A DNA stretch of 64,000 nucleotides from Thermogutta terrifontis (GCF_002277955.1 NZ_CP018477.1:1674001-1738000), one strand, 5' to 3'. Shown: positions 28,936 to 39,137, numbered from the stretch's first letter. The notes: generated by a model from the letters alone, not told the origin. Numbers and translations: made by a program.

Positions 28936-30507
28936 ATGAATGAGCTTCTTGAAATAATCACCCAGATCGAGCAGAACCTTGCCGTTTCGTTGCGGCTATG
29001 GCTCCCCGAGATATGTCTGGGGCTGACGGCGATCGCTCTTTTGCTGCAGAGGATGGTGTTTCCTGCCTGGCGGCGTGGGGCATCTTTCATCATGTTCGTG
29101 GGATCCGTCGCCGCCTTTGCGATACTCATCTGGCAGGCGGCATCGCCATCGGTTCATGCGAGTACCGTTGGAGCGTTTCTGGACCTGTTGCGATTGGACC
29201 AATTGGCAGCCTTTTTTCGAGGATTGATCCTTCTTTTTGCTGTCTTATTCAGCGTTCTCACCTGGTTGACTCGCTGGCCCCGCGTGGAAGACAGGGGCGA
29301 GTTCTATGTATTGTTCTTAGGTTCGGTCATCGGCATGTCCACCATGGTTGCCGCCGAGAATCTCCTGTTGGTGTTTCTCGGCATGGAAATGGCCAGTTTG
29401 CCATCGTATATCTTGGCCGGGTTTGAAAAGCGAGAACGCCGTGCCGGTGAAGCGGCGATGAAGTTCGCCGTGTTCGGGGCTGCCATGGCCGGAGTGATGC
29501 TTTATGGGCTGGGGCTTCTAGGGGGAGCGCTGGGCTCGCTCGATCTGCCAACGATGGGTGCGAACTTGATCGCCATGGCAAGCAGTCGGGACTTTCATGG
29601 ACATGGTTTGAGCCTTATTCTCGGGACACTGATGGTCCTGGCCGGCATTGGATTCAAACTTTCGGCGGTGCCGTTCCACTTCTGGTTGCCGGACGTATTT
29701 GAAGGGGCCGCTGCGGAAGTTGGCGCTTTCCTCTCGGTGATCTCAAAGGCCGCCGCTTTGGGGCTGCTCACGCGGTTATGTCTGACACTCTTGGGGGCCG
29801 ACCAGGCAGCCGCCGCGGGGTTGCCCGGGCCGCTCGTTCCGTTTGTTGTGGGAACACTCTCACTTCTGGCCGCCGTTACCTGTACCTATGGGAATTTGGC
29901 GGCTTATGGTCAGACCAATTTCAAACGTCTTCTGGGTTATTCCACCATCGCGCATGCAGGTTATCTGATGATGCCGGTGGCGGCTGCGGTGGCGGTGTTG
30001 CCCCTCAGCCGGGAAATGGCCCGATGGGCTGTCGCCTCCATGTTGTTTTATTTGGTGGTGTACATGTTCATGAACATTGTTGCGTTCGCAGGGGCGGCAT
30101 TCCTGTCACGCGGAGCCCCGGGAGAGAAAATCGAGAATTATTCCGGCTTGGTCCGGGCAGCGCCGGGGTTTGTTGTTTGTCTCACGCTGACGTTGTTTAG
30201 TCTGGTGGGACTGCCACCACTGGGTGGATTCGCGGGAAAGTTTGCCATCTTTGCCAGTTTGGCGTCCGCACAGCTCTGGGCACTACTGGTGGTTGCCGCG
30301 CTAAATACCGTTTTCAGCCTCTTTTATTACGTGCGTGTGGTGAAAGTCATGGTCCTGGATCCAGCCTCAGAATCCCTGAGTTTTTCCCTGCCGTTGTCGT
30401 CTCCCCAGGGGATGTTCCTGGTACTGGCAACGGTGCCAGTTGTGCTCCTGGGGATTTTGTGGCAACCGGCCTTCGAGTTGGTATGTTGGGCGGCCGGGTG
30501 TCAGTAG
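28936..30507 (+). CDS. nuoN: NADH-quinone oxidoreductase subunit N
   Basis: A 523-residue, 14-helix antiporter-like subunit, the last recognisable gene of the cluster. Conserved pieces are FLGMEMASLPSYILAGFEKR, PFHFWLPDVFEGAAAEVGAF and KRLLGYSTIAHAGYLMMPVA, which hold the glutamate and lysines of the proton path. It begins 39 bases after nuoM. Confidence 0.97.
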   Translation: MNELLEIITQIEQNLAVSLRLWLPEICLGLTAIALLLQRMVFPAWRRGASFIMFVGSVAAFAILIWQAASPSVHASTVGAFLDLLRLDQLAAFFRGLILLFAVLFSVLTWLTRWPRVEDRGEFYVLFLGSVIGMSTMVAAENLLLVFLGMEMASLPSYILAGFEKRERRAGEAAMKFAVFGAAMAGVMLYGLGLLGGALGSLDLPTMGANLIAMASSRDFHGHGLSLILGTLMVLAGIGFKLSAVPFHFWLPDVFEGAAAEVGAFLSVISKAAALGLLTRLCLTLLGADQAAAAGLPGPLVPFVVGTLSLLAAVTCTYGNLAAYGQTNFKRLLGYSTIAHAGYLMMPVAAAVAVLPLSREMARWAVASMLFYLVVYMFMNIVAFAGAAFLSRGAPGEKIENYSGLVRAAPGFVVCLTLTLFSLVGLPPLGGFAGKFAIFASLASAQLWALLVVAALNTVFSLFYYVRVVKVMVLDPASESLSFSLPLSSPQGMFLVLATVPVVLLGILWQPAFELVCWAAGCQ

Positions 30508-30666
30508 AACGGAATGATAGAAATTTCTGTATTCTAAGTGATTGATTATACGCATCATGGTTAAAAATTGAATAATCTTCCCGCAGGTCAAAAACGCGAT
30601 CCTCAAAAGCTTCCGGACATACGAATGGCGAGGGTTGGCAACTTTAAATCGGACACATTCTTGGCA

Positions 30667-31143
30667 ATGACCGACGGCGCGACCAACAACAAACCGCCTC
30701 TCACGCACGTTGTGACGAACCTGATACGACGATTGGGACGGTCGCTGGCGGTCTACGCGATGCAGGCCCGGCCGTGGGTCCCGTACCGACGGGAAGAGCT
30801 CTGGGAACTGTTGGAGGAAATTGCATCGCAGCACCGCGAATGGGCCGAGCGGCTGGGGGAGGAAATAACCGCGGCGGGGCAGATGATCGAACTGGGGCCT
30901 TTCCCCTCTAGTTACACACGTTTTCATGATGTCAGTGTCGACTTTCTGGCCATCCGTATTCTCGATGATTTGCGAGAACTGCGATCGCTGGCTGAAGAGG
31001 CAGAACGTCTTCCCGGGATCAAGCCGGAGCTGGCGGCTGTCCTGACACGCATTCGCAGCGGCCTGAGCGACCAGGCGAGCAACCTGGAAAAGGCGCTCAT
31101 GCAGGCCAAGATCCTGACCCCTCGCACGTCGGATTCGGGTTGA
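30667..31143 (+). CDS. Small helical protein of unknown function
   Basis: A predicted 158-residue soluble, mostly helical protein (RREELWELLEEIASQHREWA, then FLAIRILDDLRELRSLAEEA). The helix lengths recall ferritin-like four-helix bundles, but no metal-binding ExxH pattern is evident, so I assign no function. The start is uncertain: the frame is open from TTG 30568, and ATG 30625 and 30667 are possible, none with a strong ribosome binding site. It lies between nuoN and the TatD gene on the same strand. Confidence 0.65.
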   Translation: MTDGATNNKPPLTHVVTNLIRRLGRSLAVYAMQARPWVPYRREELWELLEEIASQHREWAERLGEEITAAGQMIELGPFPSSYTRFHDVSVDFLAIRILDDLRELRSLAEEAERLPGIKPELAAVLTRIRSGLSDQASNLEKALMQAKILTPRTSDSG

Positions 31144-31190
31144 CACTCACACCGAAAAGCGACTTCTCCATGGGACTCGGGAGCGCTCCC

Positions 31191-32021
31191 ATGTGGTTCG
31201 ACACCCACACGCATCTGTTCTTGCTCGAAAGCGATCACGCTTCGGAAGCTAATTCCCCAGCCTTGCTTGCAGAGATCATCCAGGCGGCTTTCGATCATGG
31301 TGTCACGCGGATCCTTTGTGTGGGGATCGATGTCGAAACAAGCCGCCGGAGCGTCAATCTCGCGCATCAGTTTCCCGATCGGCTATGGGCTGCCGTGGGA
31401 ATCCATCCAAATTCAGCAAACGGGGCGTCCTCAGCAGACTGGCATGAGATCGCGGAACTGGCACGGGATGATTCCGTCGTCGCCATCGGTGAGACAGGTC
31501 TCGATTGGTATCGTGACTTTACACCGCCTCCCGTGCAGGTCGAATGGTTTGAAAAGCACTGGACGCTCGCGCAGGAGGTGGGAAAACCGCTCGTGGTCCA
31601 TTGTCGTGACGCGGAAAAGGATATGACGGAGATCCTTTCCCGCTGGACACGTGAAGGGACCGTCCGGGCAGTCATGCACGCGTGCGCTGCACCCTGGGAA
31701 ATTGTCAGCCGATGGCTCGACTGGGAAGGAATCGTTGTCAGTTTTGCTGGATCAGTAACGTACAAAAACATGAAATTCGCGCCCATTCGAGAAACAGCGC
31801 AGCGCGTGCCCTTAGACAGGATCCTGGTGGAGACTGATTGTCCCTATCTTGTTCCGGAGCCGCATCGTGGCCGGGTTAAAACCTCCGTTCCCTCGCACGT
31901 AAAAGACACCGGTCACTTTTTGGCAAAACTGCGAGATGTGTCGCCCGAGGAGCTGGCCGCTCAGACGACGCACAACGCACTGAGGACGTTTGGCATTCCC
32001 CCTCAGCAGAAGGGTTATTGA
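31191..32021 (+). CDS. TatD family metal-dependent hydrolase
   Basis: A 276-residue TIM-barrel protein of the TatD/YcfH family of metal-dependent deoxyribonucleases. The metal ligands are visible: DTHTHL (residues 4-9), GETGLDWYRDF, VVHCRDAEKD and ETDCPYLVPEPHRGR near the C-terminus. ATG 31191 has GGGAG seven bases upstream; ATG 31170 is an alternative. It is 47 bases downstream of the helical unknown protein and may be co-transcribed with it. Confidence 0.92.
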   Translation: MWFDTHTHLFLLESDHASEANSPALLAEIIQAAFDHGVTRILCVGIDVETSRRSVNLAHQFPDRLWAAVGIHPNSANGASSADWHEIAELARDDSVVAIGETGLDWYRDFTPPPVQVEWFEKHWTLAQEVGKPLVVHCRDAEKDMTEILSRWTREGTVRAVMHACAAPWEIVSRWLDWEGIVVSFAGSVTYKNMKFAPIRETAQRVPLDRILVETDCPYLVPEPHRGRVKTSVPSHVKDTGHFLAKLRDVSPEELAAQTTHNALRTFGIPPQQKGY

Positions 32022-32367
32022 TTGACTGGGAGAAACCGGTCCGTAATAATCACAAAGGCGATTGATTGTGATGTTGGAGTTTAATAGGCAGTGTGTTCGC
32101 CTGGTGCCTTGGCTCCGGGGTCTGGAGAGGAAGTCGCTGGTGAGACGGCCGCTGGCGAATAACGGCAGGTGGCTCTGTCCGCCGAAAGAGGCTCCTGCAG
32201 CGCTGCCACTTGGAGGAATCCCCTGAACGAACGCAACCCCAGATTTAAACCCCACATTATTTTGTCTATGTTTTTTTGTTTATGTCAGGCTAATTCTGGC
32301 GGGTGCCGCAATTTCTGGAAAAGTCCTTGAAAACGTTTGCTGTCCTTTAGAGCTGTGACTTGTCGGG
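32022..32367. other. Intergenic region, one short open frame of doubtful value
   Basis: About 345 bases between the TatD gene and the HSP90 gene. A 51-codon frame (32071-32226) starts with ATG after GTG and is rich in Arg, Leu and Pro; it has no good ribosome binding site and no recognisable family. The AT-rich stretch from about 32245 to 32300 may hold the promoter of the HSP90 gene, but no clear box pair was found. Confidence 0.35.
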
Positions 32368-34254
32368 ATGGACGACCATCGTTTAGAGTCTTTTGCCGAA
32401 GATACGGCCCCCACTTGGGTGAAGCGGTTGCCATTTCAGGTGGACGTGGCGGGGATCATCCGCCTGATGGGCCGCTCGCTTTACAGCCGGCCCGATGCAG
32501 CGATTCGAGAACTCATTCAGAATGCCCATGACGGCGTCATGCGGCGGCGCGCGCAGGACCTGCAGTACCAGGGGCGGATTGACTTTTACCAGTATCCCCG
32601 GGAAGGCGTGGTGGAGGTGGCAGATGACGGCGTCGGCTTAACACGGGAAGAAGCCGAAAAATATCTGGGAACGCTCGGCAGCGGGTTGAGTGGGTTACTC
32701 AGAGGACAGGGGGAAGGAACTGGCGAAAGCGTCGGCCATTTGATCGGCGAATTCGGAATTGGGCTGTTCAGCGCATTTCTGCTGGCGGATCGGGTGGAAA
32801 TCTGTACGCGCCACTGCGTGACGGGAGAAGTCACCCGGTGGGAAGCAGGCCCCGAGGCCGATATCATCGTCACGCCGGGAAAACGCGAGACACCGGGCAC
32901 AACCGTACGGTTGTATCTCAAACCAGAGCACAGAGCTTTTGCCGAAGATGAAGAACTCCTGGAAAGGGCTATCAGGGAATACGCAGAGTTTTTACCCCTG
33001 CCCATTCACATCAACGGCAAACAGCACCGTGTCAACGTGGGGACAGCGACATGGCTCGAACCAACTCCAGACATGGGAGCTCTGGAACTCGAACTGGAGA
33101 GCTATTTCGGGGAAACACCCCTGGACGTGTTTGCCATCCGTCAGGAAAAGCCCGTTGTCATCCGTGGTGCTCTCTACGTGACGCCTCAACGTACGCCCGG
33201 GTTTACCGACGCTCCGGCACTGACCGTGACCGTCAGGCGGATGATTATTTCTCGCAAGTTGCACGGACTGTTACCGGATTGGGCAAGCTTTGTGCGAGGG
33301 GTGTTGGAGCTCTCGGAGTGTTCGCCCACAACAAGTCGCGAGGACCTGGTACGGGACACGACGTTTTACTTGGTACGGGATTTTCTGGACCGATTCATTC
33401 TGGAACACTTTCAGAATCTTGCCACCGAAGCCCCCGCCCGGTGGCAATCGCTCATTGCCTGGCATCGATACCTGCTAGCCGGGGCCGCTCTCGAGGTGGT
33501 TCCCCTCCGATATCTGCTTCGAGATACGTATCGGTTTATCACATCTCGGGGTGAGATGACATTTCCTGAGATTATGAAGGCGAGCACCTGCGACGGGTTT
33601 TCGGAGGACGTGTACGAGACGGTCATCTGGTATAATCCCAGTCGCCATCTGGAAGCGTGGCTGAACGAAGTGTTTGCCGAGCATCCGGCACCCTGTGTGC
33701 ATACTTTGCGGAGTTTTGAAGAGGCGCTGCTGGCACTCATGGTGGCGGATGCGGTTTCCGATGGCAAATGGGTGGATTTTCGAGTCGCCGGGCCCGGCAG
33801 CCCGGGGTTTGCCAGCAGTATCCTGGGGATGAGGGAACTGACGGACGCGCCACCGGAATGGCAGGATTTCCTGGGGACCGATCGGATCCATGTGAGCGTC
33901 GGGGAATACAGCAAGAGTATCCCCGTTCTGGCCTTCCTGAGTGAACGATCAGAACTGCACCGCACGTTCGAAGTGTTGCAGAAACAGGGGGCCATGCCTG
34001 TCGGTTTCCAACGACTTATCAGTGCCCATTTTCAGCAGGATACTCCCCAGCCGCATGAGGTCATCCTCAACCGGCGGCATCCGATCGTGGACCGAGCACT
34101 CAGCCAGTCCGTTCGATCACCTCTAGCAAGCGTGTTGCGTTTATTGGTCAATAAGGCCCTGCAAACGGCCGGGCTGGTCCTGGATGCCACCCTCCGAGAG
34201 CGTGAGCAAGACGATCTGTCCTGGATAGAGGAAGCTCTCTGGGGGCAATCCTGA
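32368..34254 (+). CDS. Divergent HSP90 (HtpG-like) molecular chaperone
   Basis: A 628-residue protein with the GHKL ATPase domain of HSP90. ATP-binding residues are present in RELIQNAHDGVMRRR (Glu48, Asn52, Asp55), VEVADDGVGLT (Asp87-x-Gly-x-Gly region) and HLIGEFGIGLFSAF (residues 124-137). The middle domain has FVRGVLELSECSPTTSRED, the equivalent of the catalytic-loop arginine region. The C-terminal ~200 residues are weakly similar to HtpG and lack a eukaryotic MEEVD tail. The overall length is that of HtpG, but the sequence is divergent, so client and partner specificity may differ. A large TPR protein follows on the same strand. Confidence 0.88.
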   Translation: MDDHRLESFAEDTAPTWVKRLPFQVDVAGIIRLMGRSLYSRPDAAIRELIQNAHDGVMRRRAQDLQYQGRIDFYQYPREGVVEVADDGVGLTREEAEKYLGTLGSGLSGLLRGQGEGTGESVGHLIGEFGIGLFSAFLLADRVEICTRHCVTGEVTRWEAGPEADIIVTPGKRETPGTTVRLYLKPEHRAFAEDEELLERAIREYAEFLPLPIHINGKQHRVNVGTATWLEPTPDMGALELELESYFGETPLDVFAIRQEKPVVIRGALYVTPQRTPGFTDAPALTVTVRRMIISRKLHGLLPDWASFVRGVLELSECSPTTSREDLVRDTTFYLVRDFLDRFILEHFQNLATEAPARWQSLIAWHRYLLAGAALEVVPLRYLLRDTYRFITSRGEMTFPEIMKASTCDGFSEDVYETVIWYNPSRHLEAWLNEVFAEHPAPCVHTLRSFEEALLALMVADAVSDGKWVDFRVAGPGSPGFASSILGMRELTDAPPEWQDFLGTDRIHVSVGEYSKSIPVLAFLSERSELHRTFEVLQKQGAMPVGFQRLISAHFQQDTPQPHEVILNRRHPIVDRALSQSVRSPLASVLRLLVNKALQTAGLVLDATLREREQDDLSWIEEALWGQS

Positions 34255-34373
34255 ATATATTCAAAGCGCAGAATAAAAGTTGCAGGAATAAAAAGTTCCA
34301 AAAATAAGCAGAGTATAAGGCGACAATTTAGTGAATATTTCTTCTCATTCCTTAGCTTTCGGGGAGCGTGATC

Positions 34374-37208
34374 ATGAACGGGAAAGATGCAGCGCAAGAC
34401 CTCTTTGAGCCCCTTTTCGAGAGGCTTTTTCAGTTGAATGACAAAGGATACAAACGCTCGGCCTTTCGACTGGCTGAAGAAATCAGGCGGCGGGCTAGGG
34501 AAGAAAAGAATATCATTCCCTATCTTTATGCTAATTTTCATAGCATGAACTGTGCGCAGGCGCTTTTTGATCATCGTACTGGGCGCGATCGCGCCGTGGA
34601 AACCATTGCGCTGCTGGAAAGCGAAGAAAAGGCACGGGAAATTCAACCCGATCTACCCATCGATGAATATGAAGGTGTCATCCACTGGTTGACCGCCTGC
34701 GCCTACGACAATCTCGCCAAACACCACGCCATCTGCGAGGGCTACGGCCGGGAAGAACTGCAGGGTTTGATTCAGGAAGGTTATGATGTGTGCCGCCGGA
34801 CCGGTAAGCTGCAGTGCCTCACTTGCTTTCGAGAATACGCCGTGAACGTTTATGAAGCCGCCGGTGATCTTGACCTGGCGATGCATTTTGCACGGTCTGT
34901 TTATCGGGAGCTGCCGCTGGTCGAGGAAAACGATCGACGAAGTGTGGGGGCCCTCCAGTATTCTCGGCATTTGACCATGTTGGGACGTCTGGAAGAAGCC
35001 CGAGAGATGGCGGAGGCTGCCGTCGGGCTGGCTAAGTATTATCACACACCGCTCGAGCAGCGAGTATTCGCTCAATGTCAGTTGGGAGAGATCCTAACTC
35101 TGCTGGGGCGGAGACAAGAACTGGAGGAACGGTGCGCAGTGGTCGGGGAACCGGTGGATTGGACACTGCTGCCGCCGCGAGAGGAAAATCCTGAATTGTG
35201 GCTCCGTCGCGATCTATTTGAGGCCACGGAGTTGGCGTGTGCCGGCCGATTGGCAGACGCTCTGGAGATCCTTCGCCGCTGGGATGAGTGGCTGATGTCC
35301 CGAGAGGTGTGGAGTGAGTGGTTTGAAGTACGTCTCCGGCGGGTCGCTCTGACGATGCTGGCAAAGGACGCGGCTTCGGCGGAATCGTTGGCGCGTCCTC
35401 TCCGGCAGGAAGCCCGGCGTCGCAAGGCTTGGTTGTATCTTACGCGATTAGCCGCGATGGAACGAGGCGATGTCCCGCTTTCGCCTGTGGCGTTTCTCAA
35501 GCCGCCGGAAAGTGGGCCTCTCAGCCGGGCAGCGTCGAAAGCAACCCAAGGTGAAAAGACACCACCGGCGAGCGAGGAGCACGGTATCTCTGTGGAAGAA
35601 TCAGTTCGGCAAGCCGCCCATGAGGCGGACAATGCTGTCGTTGGGGAGTCCCAGCCAGAAACGCCGGCTGACGAAGCCAAGACGGCACTGGGCAAGCAGC
35701 TCGACGAGTGGTTGGAGCGACTGCTGCAAGAGGGCCTGGAGCCGGATGATGTAGCCCAGGTGTTCGAAAAAATGCTGGCCGTCGATCCAGCAAGTGTGGA
35801 AGATCCTGACGATGGAGCGCGGCTCATTTATTTGGCGGGGCAGCTTTCGGAAATGCTGGACCGTCAATTGGAGGTGTGGGACTGGGCCCAGCGTCTGCTG
35901 ACGCGATTCCCCGAAAACGGGGATGTGCTGAACTTGGTGGCAACGGCGGCTCTGGCAGCCTGGTCAGCAGTCCGCGAAGCCGGTGAGGAAGAGTCCTCGG
36001 AGTCCTCTCCGCGCGAGGCGGGCAGAAACGTTTCTCTTCCAAAATTGGAGCAGATCGGCGCCTGGTTCCGAAAATCGCTGGATTTGTCGCCGGAATATCC
36101 CCGGCATTACACCCGGGCGGCTCAGTTCTTTCGGATGACGGGTGACATCGGAATGGCCGAATGGTGCCTTGCCCGGTCTTTTACCTTGAACCGAAATAAT
36201 CCACAGGCTGTGCTGGGACTGGCGCAAATTTACTCTGATGCGGATCGCGAACAGGATGCGCTGGCGGTTCTTGATCTGTGTCTGCGGGACGGTAAGTGCG
36301 AGGATGCAGAGGTGGCGTGGGAGGCGGGATTGGTGGCATTCCGCCTGGGACGCTATCCTGAAGCCCTGACATATTTGAATCAAAGTGAGCAGTGGGGATG
36401 GAACAGCCCCTGGCTTTATTTTTACCGGGCGTGGACGCACTTGAATCTTAAGCAAGTAGAGGATGCCCAGAAAGACATTGATCGTTTCATGGCGACACGA
36501 GATGCCCCGGGGTTGGCAGGTCACGTGCTGTACGCCTGGGTCGCCCAGCTGCTGGAGTTACCCGATCAAGTTCGTGACCATATCAAGGCCGTCCTTCAGA
36601 TGCGAATTCAGGACATTAATGATTTGTCAGAGACCGGCATCGAAAAGAATTTGCAGCAATTGTATGAAGTTGCGCGACAGGCCCTGCCGCCTGAGGACGA
36701 AGTGCTCATTGGCCTACAGGATCGGCTGTTCCAAGCAGGTATTGTGCCAGACCATGTTTTTGAGGCGGATCGCAGGAATCGTCCCAAGGTAAGCGACCTC
36801 AATTACTACGTTTGCGTGTGCCGCCAGCCTTTGGAGGAAACCTGGTCGAAGCATCCCGCTTGCTGGCCGCATCAGGCCTCGTGGCCGGCGTACTTCGCCT
36901 TTTGGGGTGTGCTTGCGCGGAATAGCGAGGAAGCTGAGCACTACGTGCTGCAGGCCCAATCGCGATGCTATCCTGATCTTTCTGCCGAACTTGTCAGCAC
37001 GACGGTGGAAGAAGGTGGGTTTTTCGATCATCCGGGAGTCGTGTGGCAGGGGGCTCGCCGTTACGACGAGGACCTCGAAGCGATCTACTCGCTTGGCCTG
37101 GACGCAGATGAAACTGATGAAAGCATGGACTTGGACGAAGATTTTGACGACGATTTTGATGAGGATGATGAGGGTTTCGATCCGAACATTCCGCCCGAGG
37201 ATAGATGA
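34374..37208 (+). CDS. Large TPR-repeat protein with acidic C-terminus
   Basis: A 944-residue, mostly helical protein. TPR-like helix pairs run through about residues 10-380 and again about 500-760 (for example MAEWCLARSFTLNRNNPQAV and AEVAWEAGLVAFRLGRYPEA). A low-complexity, Ser/Glu/Ala-rich linker of about 70 residues (about 385-455) lies between the two blocks. The last ~35 residues are strongly acidic (DLDEDFDDDFDEDDEG). ATG 34374 has GGGGAG eight bases upstream; GTG 34368 is less likely. It lies about 120 bases after the HSP90 gene, on the same strand. TPR proteins are classic HSP90 partners in eukaryotes, so a functional pair is an attractive but untested idea. Confidence 0.82.
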   Translation: MNGKDAAQDLFEPLFERLFQLNDKGYKRSAFRLAEEIRRRAREEKNIIPYLYANFHSMNCAQALFDHRTGRDRAVETIALLESEEKAREIQPDLPIDEYEGVIHWLTACAYDNLAKHHAICEGYGREELQGLIQEGYDVCRRTGKLQCLTCFREYAVNVYEAAGDLDLAMHFARSVYRELPLVEENDRRSVGALQYSRHLTMLGRLEEAREMAEAAVGLAKYYHTPLEQRVFAQCQLGEILTLLGRRQELEERCAVVGEPVDWTLLPPREENPELWLRRDLFEATELACAGRLADALEILRRWDEWLMSREVWSEWFEVRLRRVALTMLAKDAASAESLARPLRQEARRRKAWLYLTRLAAMERGDVPLSPVAFLKPPESGPLSRAASKATQGEKTPPASEEHGISVEESVRQAAHEADNAVVGESQPETPADEAKTALGKQLDEWLERLLQEGLEPDDVAQVFEKMLAVDPASVEDPDDGARLIYLAGQLSEMLDRQLEVWDWAQRLLTRFPENGDVLNLVATAALAAWSAVREAGEEESSESSPREAGRNVSLPKLEQIGAWFRKSLDLSPEYPRHYTRAAQFFRMTGDIGMAEWCLARSFTLNRNNPQAVLGLAQIYSDADREQDALAVLDLCLRDGKCEDAEVAWEAGLVAFRLGRYPEALTYLNQSEQWGWNSPWLYFYRAWTHLNLKQVEDAQKDIDRFMATRDAPGLAGHVLYAWVAQLLELPDQVRDHIKAVLQMRIQDINDLSETGIEKNLQQLYEVARQALPPEDEVLIGLQDRLFQAGIVPDHVFEADRRNRPKVSDLNYYVCVCRQPLEETWSKHPACWPHQASWPAYFAFWGVLARNSEEAEHYVLQAQSRCYPDLSAELVSTTVEEGGFFDHPGVVWQGARRYDEDLEAIYSLGLDADETDESMDLDEDFDDDFDEDDEGFDPNIPPEDR

Positions 37209-37629
37209 ACCGCTCCTGCACCGCCTGTTACATCCCCGCTTTTTGTAACGATCCGTAAAGGGCTAAGGATGCAACATGATGTAAGGGCAATTTCTGCATT
37301 GCCCCTACGTTTAAACGGGAATGGAACTGAGCAGACGGCCCCCGGGTTGCTAAAAGGATTATCCAAATCTCCGAATTCGGACGTGAGGAGCGGCTCCCGC
37401 GTGCTGAATCTTACTTCTGTGGAGGGTTCGGTCACAGTCCGCATCCTCTCCATGCGATAGCGGAAAAGTGGGGATGAACCAGTTGGCTGGGCTTTTTCCC
37501 GCTTGCCATCTTGCGACGTAGCCGATCACGGGGTTCACCGCAGTGGTCAGCAGGGAACGTCGTTCCCCACGGGCGGTGAATTGACCTCTCTGCAAACGCA
37601 TGTGAAAAACGTTGCGATTTCAATCAGCC
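37209..37629. other. Gap between the TPR protein gene and purB, holds repeat copy B
   Basis: Convergent gap of about 420 bases. Apart from the repeat element at 37270-37475 it contains an imperfect palindrome GGGAACGTCGTTCCC near 37555 and no gene. Confidence 0.5.
37270..37475 (-). repeat. Interspersed non-coding repeat, copy B (inverted)
   Basis: Read on the minus strand this copy begins ATCCCCACTTTTC (37475 leftward), contains GGAGCCGCTCCTCACGTCC (about 37384-37402) and ends GTTTAAACG followed by a hairpin, 37281-37291 with 37298-37308 (11 bases, one mismatch). It has the same order of blocks as copies A and C, in the opposite orientation to both. Confidence 0.6.
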
Positions 37630-39069
37630 TCACACTCTCACGTCGGCTTCCATGGAGGTACACGCTGGGTAGCGTCGGCGGATTGGTTCAACAATTTCTG
37701 AAAGGAATTCGTCGACTTGTTCCCGAGACCGCCCTACGTAGCGGAGTGGATCGGTCACTTCCGCAAAATTAACCTTGGCGAAGGCAGGATCAGCGCGGAG
37801 TCTCTCGATGAGGTCGTTCTCTCCTCCTTGTTCCTTGATGACTCTTGCCACGGCCTGGCTGTGCTGGCGGATGCGTTCATGAAGGTCTTGACGGTCTCCG
37901 CCGGCCTGGACGGCCGCCATGAGAATCTCTTCAGTGGCCATAAACGGTAGTTCCGCGCGGAGATTCTTGGTGATTACCTGAGGATACACGACCAAACCTT
38001 CAAAAACATTGCAGCAGAGGATGAGGATGGCGTCCACGGCCAGGAAGGCTTGCGGAATTACGAGCCGTCGATTGGCGCTGTCGTCCAGGGTGCGTTCGAA
38101 CCACTGAACGGCATGCGTCATGTGGGCATTGGCCTCGAGGGACATCACGAATCGAGCCAGTCCGCAGATGCGCTCGCACCGCATCGGGTTGCGCTTGTAG
38201 GGCATGGCCGAGGAACCCACCTGATCCTTTTCAAAGGGTTCCTCTATTTCCTTGCGATGGGCCAACAGTCGGATATCGGTCGCCACCTTGTGAGCGGTGT
38301 CCGCGATCTGTGAGAGGAGAGCGAGGATCTGCGCGTCAATTTTTCGGGAATATGTCTGGCCCGTGATGGCGTAGCTGCCGGGAAACCCCATCTTTTGGCA
38401 GACCAGTTTGTTGAGGCGTTTGACCTTTTCATGATCTCCCTGAAAGAGGGCGAGAAAGCTGGCCTGCGTGCCCGTGGTGCCCTGAACGCCCCTTGCCCGA
38501 AGTTGTGACAATCGATATTCAAGCTCCTGCAGGTCGAGAACAAAATCGTAAGCCCAAAGACATGCCCGGCGGCCCACGGTTGTCGGCTGGGCGGGCTGGA
38601 AGTGGGTGAAACTCAGGCAGGGCAGGTCGCGGTACTGCTGTGCGAAACGTCCCAAACGATCAATGACCGCGGCGAGTCGCGGGGCCAGGATTTGCAGCCC
38701 CTCCCGCATGAGGAGAAGATCCGTATTATCGGTGACGTAGCAGCTCGTGGCGCCCAGGTGAATGATCGGTCGGGCCTTGGGACAGGCGTCACCGAAGGTA
38801 TGCACGTGTGCCATCACGTCGTGGCGGAGACGGCGCTCATATTCCGCTGCCTTAGCCCAATCGATATCGTCCACATGGGCTCGCATTTCCTCGATTTGTT
38901 CCTGGGAAATGGGGAGGCCCAGTTCAGCTTCCGCTTCCGCGAGAATGATCCACAGCCGTCGCCAGGTGGAAATACGTCGCTGCGGACTGAACAGCTCTGC
39001 CATTTCTCGCGAAGCGTACCGGGTGATCAGAGGGTTGTCGCAAATACTGTAGTCGCTCTGTGTGGTCAT
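37630..39069 (-). CDS. purB: Adenylosuccinate lyase
   Basis: A 479-residue homotetrameric lyase that acts twice in purine synthesis, on SAICAR and on adenylosuccinate. The superfamily signature appears as [17 protein letters not shown]; the His regions [12 protein letters not shown] and [18 protein letters not shown] are also present. The start ATG 39069 is in the typical position; an in-frame TTG two codons upstream is unlikely. It follows an HD-domain hydrolase gene by 68 bases on the same strand, so the two are probably one transcript. Confidence 0.96.
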   Translation of the reverse strand: MTTQSDYSICDNPLITRYASREMAELFSPQRRISTWRRLWIILAEAEAELGLPISQEQIEEMRAHVDDIDWAKAAEYERRLRHDVMAHVHTFGDACPKARPIIHLGATSCYVTDNTDLLLMREGLQILAPRLAAVIDRLGRFAQQYRDLPCLSFTHFQPAQPTTVGRRACLWAYDFVLDLQELEYRLSQLRARGVQGTTGTQASFLALFQGDHEKVKRLNKLVCQKMGFPGSYAITGQTYSRKIDAQILALLSQIADTAHKVATDIRLLAHRKEIEEPFEKDQVGSSAMPYKRNPMRCERICGLARFVMSLEANAHMTHAVQWFERTLDDSANRRLVIPQAFLAVDAILILCCNVFEGLVVYPQVITKNLRAELPFMATEEILMAAVQAGGDRQDLHERIRQHSQAVARVIKEQGGENDLIERLRADPAFAKVNFAEVTDPLRYVGRSREQVDEFLSEIVEPIRRRYPACTSMEADVRV

Positions 39070-39137
39070 AGGCAATTTCTCGATCAGCAGGCAATGAATG
39101 CTAGCTTACTCCCGATATTCGAAGCAGCACCAAAAGC

